From an uncultured Comamonadaceae bacterium (lineage in GTDB: Bacteria > Pseudomonadota > Gammaproteobacteria > Burkholderiales > Burkholderiaceae): a stretch of DNA of 25,854 nt. Positions 1-6,845 of this stretch are shown one piece after another (position 1 is the stretch's first letter; each line of letters opens with the position of its first letter). Under the pieces are notes generated by a model. That model made no database searches. It saw only the letters and a program-made list of their open reading frames with translations, and was not told the origin of the DNA. Both the position numbers and the translations under genes were made by a program. Location of the stretch: positions 1 through 25,854 of the forward strand of contig CAMLSD010000073.1 in the NCBI GenBank assembly GCA_946482595.1, read 5' to 3'.

Positions 1-19
1 GAATGACTCCCTCGCCCCC

Positions 20-50
20 GGGGACGGGGGGGGAGGGAGAGGGGGTGGGG
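20..50 (+). other. G-rich tract able to form a G-quadruplex
   Basis: The plus strand carries five G-runs (4, 8, 3, 5 and 4 G) separated by loops of only 1 to 3 bases, which fits the usual G-quadruplex pattern. It lies just beyond the stop codon of the minus-strand acetyltransferase gene. No T-run follows it, so a standard intrinsic terminator is not supported. Its role is unknown; it could affect transcript ends or belong to a gene left of the window. Confidence 0.6.
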
Positions 51-82
51 CAACCTCCACCTGACCCCCGCTCAGTCAATGG

Positions 83-547
83 CTACAGATCCAGCGCCAG
101 GAACGCCGTGCCCGGCACCGGGTTGTGGCTCACCGGCTCGGCAGGCACAAAGCCCAGGGAGTTGTACAGCTTGCGCGCGGCGGTGAACTCGGGCAGGACG
201 TCCAGGCAGATGCGGGCATAGCCGGCGCGGCGTGCTTCCTGCACGATGGCCTCGACCAGCAGGCGTCCTGCCTGCCGGCCGCGTGCGACCGGCCGCACGT
301 AGACCCGCTTCATCTCGCAGCGCAGGTCGTCCACGCGTCGCAGTGCGGCGCAGCCGAGCACGTGCGTGCCATCGCGTGCGAGCAGCAGGCAGCCCTTCGG
401 CGCCGCATAGTGGCCGGGAAGGCCGGCAAACTCGGTTTCATAGTCCTGGAAGTCCAGGCTCACGGAGGGGCTGCTGACGTACTCGCGAAAGATCGCGATC
501 ACGTCGTCTCGGTCAGTGGGGAAATCGGCGGGTCGAATGGTGAGCAT
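83..547 (-). CDS. GNAT family N-acetyltransferase
   Basis: This 154-residue protein has the length and layout of a single-domain GNAT enzyme, which moves an acetyl group from acetyl-CoA to an amine. The acetyl-CoA pyrophosphate-binding segment is visible at about residues 86-103 (VRPVARGRQAGRLLVEAI, with the RQAGRL form of the Q/RxxGxG/A motif). The C-terminal part ARKLYNSLGF is typical motif B. The acceptor cannot be predicted. It starts at ATG with only a weak ribosome site and lies 55 bases after the stop of the upstream acid-sugar kinase gene on the same strand, so it may be the last gene of that operon. A link to the pathway is not evident; it may simply share the transcript. Confidence 0.85.
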   Translation of the reverse strand: MLTIRPADFPTDRDDVIAIFREYVSSPSVSLDFQDYETEFAGLPGHYAAPKGCLLLARDGTHVLGCAALRRVDDLRCEMKRVYVRPVARGRQAGRLLVEAIVQEARRAGYARICLDVLPEFTAARKLYNSLGFVPAEPVSHNPVPGTAFLALDL

Positions 548-602
548 CTGCTGGGGCCTGTTCTGCTGAGGCCACAGTATCGTGCGCGTCGGGCCAGAGC
601 CT

Positions 603-1925
603 TCAGGTCTCGTCGCTGCCTTGCAGCAGCCGCTCGAAAAGATCGGGTGGCCCCATCTGGCCGCCCTTGAGCATCAGCTCGAGGCCGTCGATCGGGGCCT
701 GCTCGGCATGGGCCCGGACCAGGCTCACGCCCGGGGACAGGCTGCCGGCGTGGCTCAGCCCCCACGCGCCCAGGGCCAGCACGGCATGGCTGGAGCTGTC
801 GCCGCCGGCCACGCCGACACGGCGCACCTGCGGTGCCAGCCGCACCGTGCGGGCGAGCAGGCGCGCACAGGCCTGTGCGAGCTCGTGTGATGGCAGGCTG
901 AGGTCGTGCTGGCTGGGCGTGTGGGCCAGCACCGAGCATCCCTGCTGCAGCAAGCCGGCGGCCTGTCCGGCCACACGCTCGACTTCGTGGTCGCTCGCGA
1001 CCAGCGCCTGTGCATCCAGGGCCAGCCGTTCGAACGATGGTCCGGCGCGCTGAACCTGTGCGGCGGTCACCGGCGAGAGGCTGCCTGCCAGCACGAAGAC
1101 CGGCCCGGTGGCGGGCGCAATGCCGGGTGTGTGCCGCGCCTCGCGTCGAGCCGGGTCGCCGGGCCAGTGGCTCAGCAGAGCCTGGGCCACGCTGCTGGCA
1201 CCCACGGCCAGCAGGGGCGCTCGCGCTGCCTCGCGCCACAGCATGCGGCCGAGCGGCGGCAGGTCGTCGGCACTCAGCACGTCGAACAGGATACCGGCCG
1301 GATGTGACGCCAGGCCGTCCTGGACGGCCCGCTGCAGCTCGGCATCGCCGCCGCGGATGCTGCGCCAGTCGACCAGGGCCAGGTCATCCAGCCCTTGTGC
1401 TGCCAGGTGGCGCCGCAGGTCCGCCTCATGCATCGGCGTGACCGGGTGCACGCTCATCGTGGGATGCCGGTCGATGCGGTGGACGGGACCGCCCTGTCCC
1501 GCGGCGGCAAACAGGTGACCGAACGCGCAATGGCGCCCCAGGCTGGGCTGGCCGCCCAGGATGGCAAGCAGCCCGGGCTCGGGTGCGGCACGGCGCATCA
1601 GGCGCACCGCGGTGGCAAGGTTGCCCACCTGCGGCGCGCTGTCAAAGGTCGAGCAGCACTTGTAGTGGATCACCCGGGCGCCGGTCGCCGCAAGAAAGCG
1701 CGCCACCGGTTTGAGTGCCATGCTCATGCGTTCCGGGTCGAGCGAACGCGCCGCGCCGGCCACTCCCACCACGTCCAGCGGCCCGGTGGCCTGAAGGTGC
1801 CGATCCTGCGGTACGCCCAGGAACAGCATGGCGCGCAGGCCGCCGCGGGCCACGGTGGACAGCGTGTCGGTGGCGCCGGTGAAGTCGTCACCGTAGTACG
1901 CGTAGTGCACGGCCGGTTCAGCCAT
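603..1925 (-). CDS. Four-carbon acid sugar kinase family protein (DUF1537; OtnK/OiaK-like)
   Basis: This 440-residue protein matches the two-domain DUF1537 kinase family, which phosphorylates small acid sugars or 3-oxo acids with ATP (known members OtnK, DtnK, OiaK). The N-terminal substrate domain shows YYGDDFTGATD at residues 10-20 and YKCCSTFDSAP at 88-98. The C-terminal nucleotide-binding domain shows VAGGDSSS at 372-379 and LMLKGGQMGPPDLF at 417-430. An upstream in-frame extension to 2192 exists but is arginine/proline-rich antisense of the RLP gene. The ATG at 1925 gives the family N-terminus and overlaps the RLP stop by 8 bases. Pairing with an RLP is the arrangement known for 3-oxo-isoapionate kinase (OiaK), so OiaK is the best guess. 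The substrate is not proven. Confidence 0.9.
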   Translation of the reverse strand: MAEPAVHYAYYGDDFTGATDTLSTVARGGLRAMLFLGVPQDRHLQATGPLDVVGVAGAARSLDPERMSMALKPVARFLAATGARVIHYKCCSTFDSAPQVGNLATAVRLMRRAAPEPGLLAILGGQPSLGRHCAFGHLFAAAGQGGPVHRIDRHPTMSVHPVTPMHEADLRRHLAAQGLDDLALVDWRSIRGGDAELQRAVQDGLASHPAGILFDVLSADDLPPLGRMLWREAARAPLLAVGASSVAQALLSHWPGDPARREARHTPGIAPATGPVFVLAGSLSPVTAAQVQRAGPSFERLALDAQALVASDHEVERVAGQAAGLLQQGCSVLAHTPSQHDLSLPSHELAQACARLLARTVRLAPQVRRVGVAGGDSSSHAVLALGAWGLSHAGSLSPGVSLVRAHAEQAPIDGLELMLKGGQMGPPDLFERLLQGSDET

Positions 1926-3192
1926 GGGCCTTGCCGAAGAAGTCGAGTGCGGCGCGCAGCTCGGGGCATGACGCTGCGGCGGCGTCGAGCGGCTGGCCGT
2001 CACGCACCGCAGCCCAGGCCTGACGCAGGCTGGCCACGCCGGCGGCCGCGCCACCCGGGTGCGCCAGGATGCCGCCGCCGGCCATGAACAGCAGGTCAGC
2101 CTCCGGCACCGCCTGCACGGTGGCGGGCAGGGTGCCGGCCCACTGCCCGGACGAAAACGCCGGCATGACACGGTCGCCGAGGTCGGCCGCATCGGCCAGC
2201 GGCGTGAGGCAGTCGCGTGCCGAACGCACTACCTCATCGTCCGCTTGAGAGAACTTGCCGGCCAGCCCGTGCACATGCATGTGGTCCACACCGGCCAGCC
2301 GCCACATCAGCTGGTAGGGCTGGAAGTCCATGCCCAGGGCCGGATGGCGCGAGTACATGCCGAAGCCGTTGCGGTGGCCATGCACGATCAGATCGCTGTG
2401 CCGCCGCAGCGCCTGGATCGCGCTGAACCCGCACCAGTTGAGGCTGGCCATCACGCAGTGCCCGCCCTCGCGCGCGACCAGCTCGGCGTGCCGCAGCATG
2501 GCATCGTGTTCGTCGGTGATGTTGAAGGCCACCAGCACCTGCTTGCCGCTGCGCTCACGCCAGCGGCGCACCTCGGCCATCACGGCGCGGATGCGAGTGT
2601 CGATGGGTGCGTGCTCGCTGTTGGCGTTGACCTCGTCGTCCTTGATGAAGTCGACCCCCGCTTCGCACAGGCGGGCAACGAGCGCGGCGGTGCCCTCGGC
2701 GCTCAGGCCCACGTTGGGCTTGATGATCGTGCCCACCAGCGGCCCATGGGGCACGCCAGCCAGCGCACGCGTGCCGGCCACGCCATGGCGAGGGCGCTCG
2801 AAGCCGGCGCGCCAGGGGGCCGGCACCTGCAGATGCTCCAGTCGCACGCCGGTGGTTTCACCCAGGTCGTACAGGTTGCCGGCCACGGTGGCGGCCAGCG
2901 TGGGCAGGTTGTGGCCGATGTTGGCCAGCGGAAAGGCCACCCTCACCCGGGCACGGCGCCACGGGCCACGCAGTCCTTGCCGCTCGATCCACTGGCTGGG
3001 CAGGCTGGGCGCCGGTGCAGGTTCGAGTTCTTCGATGTGTTCGACACCAGCCCGGCTGCGCAAGCGCAGCTCGTCGCTTTCGCCCTCGACACGCACGAAG
3101 GTGCCGCTGCTCTGCTCGCCGGCCAGCACCTCGGCCACGGCGGCCGGCTCCAGCGGCGTTTCGATCAGGTAGGTGGCGTGCAGGGTGTTCAC
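1918..3192 (-). CDS. RuBisCO-like protein (form IV large-chain homologue; OiaX/OiaT-type candidate)
   Basis: At 424 residues this is shorter than true RuBisCO large chains (about 460-475), as expected of a RuBisCO-like protein. Aligning motifs by eye with the RuBisCO active site gives E26 (E60), T31 (T65), N106 (N123), K158 in GTIIKPN (K175), K184-D185-D186-E187 (carbamylated K201, D203, E204), H273-R274 (H294-R295), H306 (H327), K313 (loop-6 K334), S347 (S379) and the phosphate-binding GGG at 372-374. Differences include W66 to F32 and K177 to N160. The start is GTG, overlapping the VOC stop as GTGA, so translation is probably coupled. With the adjoining DUF1537 kinase, the known parallel is an RLP acting on 3-oxo-isoapionate 4-phosphate (decarboxylase OiaX or transcarboxylase/hydrolase OiaT). 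Carbon fixation is unlikely. Confidence 0.93.
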   Translation of the reverse strand: MNTLHATYLIETPLEPAAVAEVLAGEQSSGTFVRVEGESDELRLRSRAGVEHIEELEPAPAPSLPSQWIERQGLRGPWRRARVRVAFPLANIGHNLPTLAATVAGNLYDLGETTGVRLEHLQVPAPWRAGFERPRHGVAGTRALAGVPHGPLVGTIIKPNVGLSAEGTAALVARLCEAGVDFIKDDEVNANSEHAPIDTRIRAVMAEVRRWRERSGKQVLVAFNITDEHDAMLRHAELVAREGGHCVMASLNWCGFSAIQALRRHSDLIVHGHRNGFGMYSRHPALGMDFQPYQLMWRLAGVDHMHVHGLAGKFSQADDEVVRSARDCLTPLADAADLGDRVMPAFSSGQWAGTLPATVQAVPEADLLFMAGGGILAHPGGAAAGVASLRQAWAAVRDGQPLDAAAASCPELRAALDFFGKAHG

Positions 3193-3728
3193 AGGCGGCT
3201 CAGGTCGGGAAAGGGGCGCACCGGGTCCTGGCCATCCCAGTCGACGCTGGCCTCACGGATGAGCTGGAACATGCGGCCCTTGGGTCCGGCCACCTCCGAC
3301 AGCTCGATCACGGCACCGGGGTGGAACTCGGTGTCGAAGTAGATGAAGCGCCCGCGCTCGCCGACCTCACCCTGCATCACCGGTTGCCAGCCCAGCGACA
3401 GCAGGCGTGCAAGATCGCTGTCGTAGCTTTCGGTCCAGTAGGCCACATGCTGCAAACCGCTGCGCCCGCCTTGCTGGAAGTCGCGGTACATCGAGGGCAC
3501 GTCGTTGCGCGTCTGGATCAGCTCGACCTGCACGCCGCCGGCATTGGCCAGGGCGACCGAATTGTGCGGCTCGTGCGCTTCGCCTCGGTAGACGTAGTTG
3601 CGGATCGGCACGCGGGGGTTGTAGAACCACGGGCCCACGCCGAGCACCCGGCTCCAGTGGTCCATCGCGGCCTCGATGTCGGGCACGACATAGCCGAGCT
3701 GGCGGATCTCGCCAAGGTGTCGGCTCAT
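3189..3728 (-). CDS. VOC superfamily protein (glyoxalase/epimerase fold)
   Basis: This 179-residue protein has two vicinal-oxygen-chelate repeats like methylmalonyl-CoA epimerase and related Glyoxalase_4 proteins. The first repeat begins IRQLGYVVPDIEAAMDHW and the second GLQHVAYWTESYDSDL. Likely metal ligands are Q10, E69, H94 and E142, close in spacing to the H/Q/H/E set of methylmalonyl-CoA epimerase. VOC proteins often stabilise an enolate on a metal, so an isomerase or epimerase acting on the acid-sugar intermediate is a reasonable inference, but no specific reaction is known. An in-frame ATG at 3773 exists. The ATG at 3728 is preferred because GAGG lies 7 bases upstream and the family fold begins there. 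Its end overlaps the GTG start of the RLP gene. Confidence 0.88.
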   Translation of the reverse strand: MSRHLGEIRQLGYVVPDIEAAMDHWSRVLGVGPWFYNPRVPIRNYVYRGEAHEPHNSVALANAGGVQVELIQTRNDVPSMYRDFQQGGRSGLQHVAYWTESYDSDLARLLSLGWQPVMQGEVGERGRFIYFDTEFHPGAVIELSEVAGPKGRMFQLIREASVDWDGQDPVRPFPDLSRL

Positions 3729-3816
3729 GGCTGCGCCTCGCGCAGGAAGGTCGCACCCGGCATGAGGGAGCAACAGGACGGGGTGGGCACGGGCAGGGTC
3801 ATCGCAAGGGCTTCCA

Positions 3817-5097
3817 TCAGTTCACGAGCAGGTTGGGCAGCCATGTGGACACGGCCGGCACGAAGGTCACCACTGCCAGCGACACCAGCAGGGCAAACAG
3901 GAAGGGCAGGGCACCGGTCACGACACGGTGCATCGGCATGCGTGCGATCGAACTCACCATGTACAGGCTCATGCCCACCGGCGGCGTGAGCAGGCCGATC
4001 ATCAGGTTGAGCACCACGATCACGCCCAGCTGCACCGGGTCGACCCCGGCGGCCAGCAGGGCCGGTGTGAGGATGGGCGCGAGGATCAGGATGGCGGCGA
4101 TCGACTCCATCACCATGCCCACCACCAGCAGCAGCAGGTTCACCAGCAGCAGCAGGACGACGGGATCACGCGACAGTCCGAGCAGGAATTCACTGGCCCG
4201 GGTGGGCACCTGATCGATCGTCAGCACCCAGGCGAACAGCGCCGCCGATCCCACGATGAACAGCACGCTGGCCGTCGAGTGCACGGTCTCGCGTGCGGCG
4301 GCCACCACGGCCGCCCAGGTCAGGCGCCGATACACCAGCGTGCCGAGCACCAGCGCGTAAAGCACGGTGATGCCGGCCACTTCGGTCGGGCCGAACAGGC
4401 CGCTGACCAGCCCGCCCACCAGGATCACCGGGGCGAGCAGTGCGGGTGCGGCCACCACGGTGCGCCGCGCCAGCGCGCCCCAGGAAAAGACCACCGTGTC
4501 GCGCGGCAGGTTCTGGCGCCGCGCCATGATGCCGATCTGCAGCATCAGCAGGGCGGCGATGATCAGCGCAGGGATGGCGCCGGCCAGCAGCAGCTTGACG
4601 GCGGACACCTCGGCGGCCGCAGCAAAGATGATGAGCGGGATGCTGGGTGGGAAGATCGGCCCGATGGTGGCCGCAGCCATCGTGATGCCGGCGGCGAATT
4701 CGTCGCGATAGCCTTGTGCCCGCATCTCGCGGATCTGCGTGCCGCCGAGTGCGCCGATGTCGGCCAGGGCCGCGCCCGAGATGCCCGAGAACACCAGGTT
4801 GGCCAGCACCGTGACATGGCCCAGGCCGCCGCGGATGCGGCCCACGGCCAGGCGGATCAGCGCAAACAGGTGTTCGGTGATGCCCGAGGCGCCGAACAGT
4901 GCGGCAGCCAGAATGAACATCGGCACGGCCAGCAGCGGCACCGAGTCGAGTGCGTTGATGGTGCGCTGCGCCACGACGGCCAGGGGCAGGTCGGCCCACC
5001 AGATCACAAGCCCGGCCGACACACCCATCGACACGGCGATCGGCAGGCCCATCAGCATCGTCACCACAAACAGCACCAGCACGGCCAGGCTCATCAT
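3817..5097 (-). CDS. dctM: TRAP transporter large permease subunit DctM
   Basis: The 426-residue protein is hydrophobic along nearly its whole length and matches the DctM family (about 12 membrane segments). This subunit carries the translocation path and the sodium coupling of TRAP importers. Family-typical parts include the start MMSLAVLVLFVVTMLMGLPIAVSMG, the segment FSGISGAALADIGALG near residues 103-118 and PPVGMSLYMVSSIA near 374-387. Its ATG overlaps the stop of dctQ as ATGATG, so the two integral-membrane subunits are translationally coupled. It lies between dctQ and the VOC gene in the acid-sugar cluster, which implies that the imported carboxylate feeds the kinase/RLP enzymes. About 90 bases separate its stop from the VOC gene. 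Confidence 0.95.
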   Translation of the reverse strand: MMSLAVLVLFVVTMLMGLPIAVSMGVSAGLVIWWADLPLAVVAQRTINALDSVPLLAVPMFILAAALFGASGITEHLFALIRLAVGRIRGGLGHVTVLANLVFSGISGAALADIGALGGTQIREMRAQGYRDEFAAGITMAAATIGPIFPPSIPLIIFAAAAEVSAVKLLLAGAIPALIIAALLMLQIGIMARRQNLPRDTVVFSWGALARRTVVAAPALLAPVILVGGLVSGLFGPTEVAGITVLYALVLGTLVYRRLTWAAVVAAARETVHSTASVLFIVGSAALFAWVLTIDQVPTRASEFLLGLSRDPVVLLLLVNLLLLVVGMVMESIAAILILAPILTPALLAAGVDPVQLGVIVVLNLMIGLLTPPVGMSLYMVSSIARMPMHRVVTGALPFLFALLVSLAVVTFVPAVSTWLPNLLVN

Positions 5098-5615
5098 GGC
5101 GTGGCTCCCTGGGCCGCGGGCGCGACCGGGCGAGCACGTACCGCGCGGGTCAGGCGGCGCACGGCCACCAGCGTGAAGAACACCATCCCCACCATCGCGG
5201 GCAGGTAGTACAGCCAGTTGGGCAGGCCCAGCGCGGGTGTCGAGAACTTCGCCGCGCGCTGCATGAAGGCCCAGCCGCCCCAGAGGAACAGTGCGCAGAA
5301 CACCACCGTCAGCAGCTCGTTGATGACCGACAGCACGACGGCCGGCGCGCCGCGCAGCCGCGAGGACAGCATGTCGACGCGCACATGGCGGTCCTGCTGC
5401 AGCAGCAGCGGAATGGTCAGGTAGACCAGGCCCAGGCCGCTGTAGCGGGCCAGCTCGTCGGCCCAGGGCCAGCCGGCCTGGAAGAGGTCGCGTCCCACGA
5501 TCTGCAGCAGCACGAGGGTCGTCATCACACCCAGCAGGATCATCGCGATCCGTTCGAGCACATGGCAGGCGCGGGTGAGCAGGTCTGCACTGCTGGTGCA
5601 GGCGGTGGCCGTCAT
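5094..5615 (-). CDS. dctQ: TRAP transporter small permease subunit DctQ
   Basis: This 173-residue protein has four membrane segments (about residues 22-40, 54-73, 96-117 and 134-152) and the DctQ signature region GRDLFQAGWPWADELARYSGLGLVYL followed by HVRVDML. It forms the membrane complex with DctM. The reading frame is open up to 5672, but the ATG at 5615 is chosen because GGAG stands 7 bases upstream and the extra residues are hydrophilic and unlike the family. A gap of about 80 bases, holding a hairpin and a tandem repeat, separates it from dctP, while its end overlaps dctM. Confidence 0.92.
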   Translation of the reverse strand: MTATACTSSADLLTRACHVLERIAMILLGVMTTLVLLQIVGRDLFQAGWPWADELARYSGLGLVYLTIPLLLQQDRHVRVDMLSSRLRGAPAVVLSVINELLTVVFCALFLWGGWAFMQRAAKFSTPALGLPNWLYYLPAMVGMVFFTLVAVRRLTRAVRARPVAPAAQGATP

Positions 5616-5643
5616 GGCGGGTCTCCGTGAATCAAGGGTCGGT

Positions 5644-5684
5644 GCGCCACGCACACGAGGTGCGTGGTGCAACGTGGTGCAACG
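5644..5684 (-). promoter_or_regulatory. Intergenic hairpin and 10-bp tandem repeat between dctP and dctQ
   Basis: A 7-bp perfect inverted repeat (ccacgca at 5647-5653, tgcgtgg at 5661-5667, 7-base loop) sits between dctP and dctQ. Two more outer pairs follow after one mismatch. It overlaps a 10-bp tandem repeat, tggtgcaacg at 5665-5674 and 5675-5684. No U-run follows. Stem-loops after binding-protein genes often protect the upstream mRNA or reduce readthrough, so that more binding protein is made than permease. That role is inferred. Confidence 0.45.
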
Positions 5685-5697
5685 TGACGCGTGGCGG

Positions 5698-6717
5698 TCA
5701 GCGCACGGCCGCGATGTCCTTGTACAGGTCGCCGTAGCGGGCGCTGAACTTCTCTGCCACCAGTTTGCCCACCGAGGCCTTGAAGCTGTCGAGCTTCAGG
5801 CCGTTCTCAGGCCCGATCACGGTCATCTTCAGCTCCTTCAGCTTCGTGAGCTCTTCGCCTTCCTGGGCCTGCACGCTCTGCGTGGCCCGGTTGCGCACTT
5901 CAAGCGCGGCCTTGCTCACGGCCTCGCGCTGCGCCGGGCTCAGGCCCTGCCAGGCCTTTTCGTTGATCACGATGACCTGTGCGTTCATCACGTGGCCGGT
6001 CAGCATCAGGTGCGACTGCGATTCATACAGCTTGCTCGACAGCACCACGTTGACCGGGTTCTCCTGACCGTTGACCACACCCGTGGCCAGCGCGGTGGGC
6101 ACCTCGGACCAGTCCACCGGCACCGGCACGGCACCCAGGCCCTGCACCGCGGTCATGTAGATCGGGAACGGGATGGAACGGATCTTCATCCCCGCCAGGT
6201 CGGACGGCTGCGTCACGGCCTTTCTTGTCGTCAGATGGCGCGTGCCGAAGTAGTAGGCGTAGAGCACCCGCACGCCCGCAGCCTGCACCAGGCCGTCATT
6301 GAGCTTTTTCATCACCGGCGAGTTGACGTCGACGACCTTCATCAGGTGATCGACGTCGCGGTAGAGATAGGGTGTGTCGAGCGCTGCGAAGGGCTCGTGC
6401 AGCGAACCGATACCGGCGGCGGTGTTGTGAGACAGCGCGATGGTGCCGGTGGACACGGCCTCGGCCAGCTCCTGCAGCTTGCCCAGTTGTGAAGACGGAT
6501 ACACGGTGACCTTGATCTGCCCGCCGGTGTGCCGCGCGATGGCTTCGGCCAGCCAGGTGGCCTGCATGCCCGCCGCACTGTTCGGTGGGTTCATGTGCCC
6601 GTAGCGGAACTCGATGGTCTTCTGGGCCAGGGCCGTGCCCGTGGCGCACAGGGTGAGCGTGGCGGCAACTGCGGCGGCAAGGCGTCGGCGGGCGGAGGAA
6701 AGGTGGCTTGGCAACAT
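5698..6717 (-). CDS. dctP: TRAP transporter solute-binding protein DctP
   Basis: This 339-residue periplasmic protein begins with a signal peptide (arginine-rich start, hydrophobic AAAVAATLTLCATG, likely cut after ALA near residue 31). The mature part starts TIEFRYGHMNPPNSAAG, typical of DctP-family receptors for organic acids. The stretch AGMKIRSIPFPIY near residues 176-188 contains the conserved arginine that pairs with the substrate carboxylate. GQENPVNVV follows as in the family. Two adjacent ATG codons exist (6720 and 6717). The second lies 5 bases from AGGAG and is preferred; the first would be only 2 bases away. It is the first gene of the acid-sugar cluster and faces the LacI regulator, so the regulator probably controls it. 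The ligand is unknown, most likely a sugar acid or other carboxylate. Confidence 0.94.
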   Translation of the reverse strand: MLPSHLSSARRRLAAAVAATLTLCATGTALAQKTIEFRYGHMNPPNSAAGMQATWLAEAIARHTGGQIKVTVYPSSQLGKLQELAEAVSTGTIALSHNTAAGIGSLHEPFAALDTPYLYRDVDHLMKVVDVNSPVMKKLNDGLVQAAGVRVLYAYYFGTRHLTTRKAVTQPSDLAGMKIRSIPFPIYMTAVQGLGAVPVPVDWSEVPTALATGVVNGQENPVNVVLSSKLYESQSHLMLTGHVMNAQVIVINEKAWQGLSPAQREAVSKAALEVRNRATQSVQAQEGEELTKLKELKMTVIGPENGLKLDSFKASVGKLVAEKFSARYGDLYKDIAAVR

Positions 6718-6734
6718 CATGTCTCCTGGGGTGT

Positions 6735-6831
6735 AATTGATGCGATCTGATGAGGCATCATCAACTTCTGTGACTGAAGATATGCCCCAGAGACGCCACA
6801 GGTCAATCAGATCTGTTGATGCAAATTGATG
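6735..6831. promoter_or_regulatory. Divergent promoter/operator region between dctP and the LacI-type gene
   Basis: This AT-rich stretch contrasts with the GC-rich neighbourhood and contains several short repeats. GATCTGAT at 6744-6751 recurs inverted as ATCAGATC at 6806-6813. AATTGATG occurs directly at 6735-6742 and 6824-6831. TGATGC at 6738-6743 faces GCATCA at 6755-6760 (11-base gap). CAGATCTG at 6808-6815 is a perfect palindrome. The two copies of GATCTGAT are about 62 bp apart centre to centre, so a pair of operators bound by the adjacent LacI-family protein is plausible. Exact operator limits and -35/-10 boxes could not be fixed. Confidence 0.5.
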
Positions 6832-6845
6832 TGACTTGAGAGGCC

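Noticed and set aside
1918..3192. True carbon-fixing RuBisCO large subunit
   Set aside because: The protein is too short, has W66 to F and K177 to N changes, lacks small-subunit, phosphoribulokinase or carboxysome genes nearby, and sits in a carboxylate uptake operon.
2059..3342. 427-residue open frame on the plus strand across the RLP gene
   Set aside because: It is antisense to a clearly recognised RuBisCO-like gene, is rich in H, Q, R and G, and matches no family; GC-rich genes commonly leave such open antisense frames.
3928..5208. 426-residue plus-strand open frame opposite dctM
   Set aside because: Extreme His/Gln/Asp/Arg content is the antisense image of a membrane-protein gene; no domain is visible.
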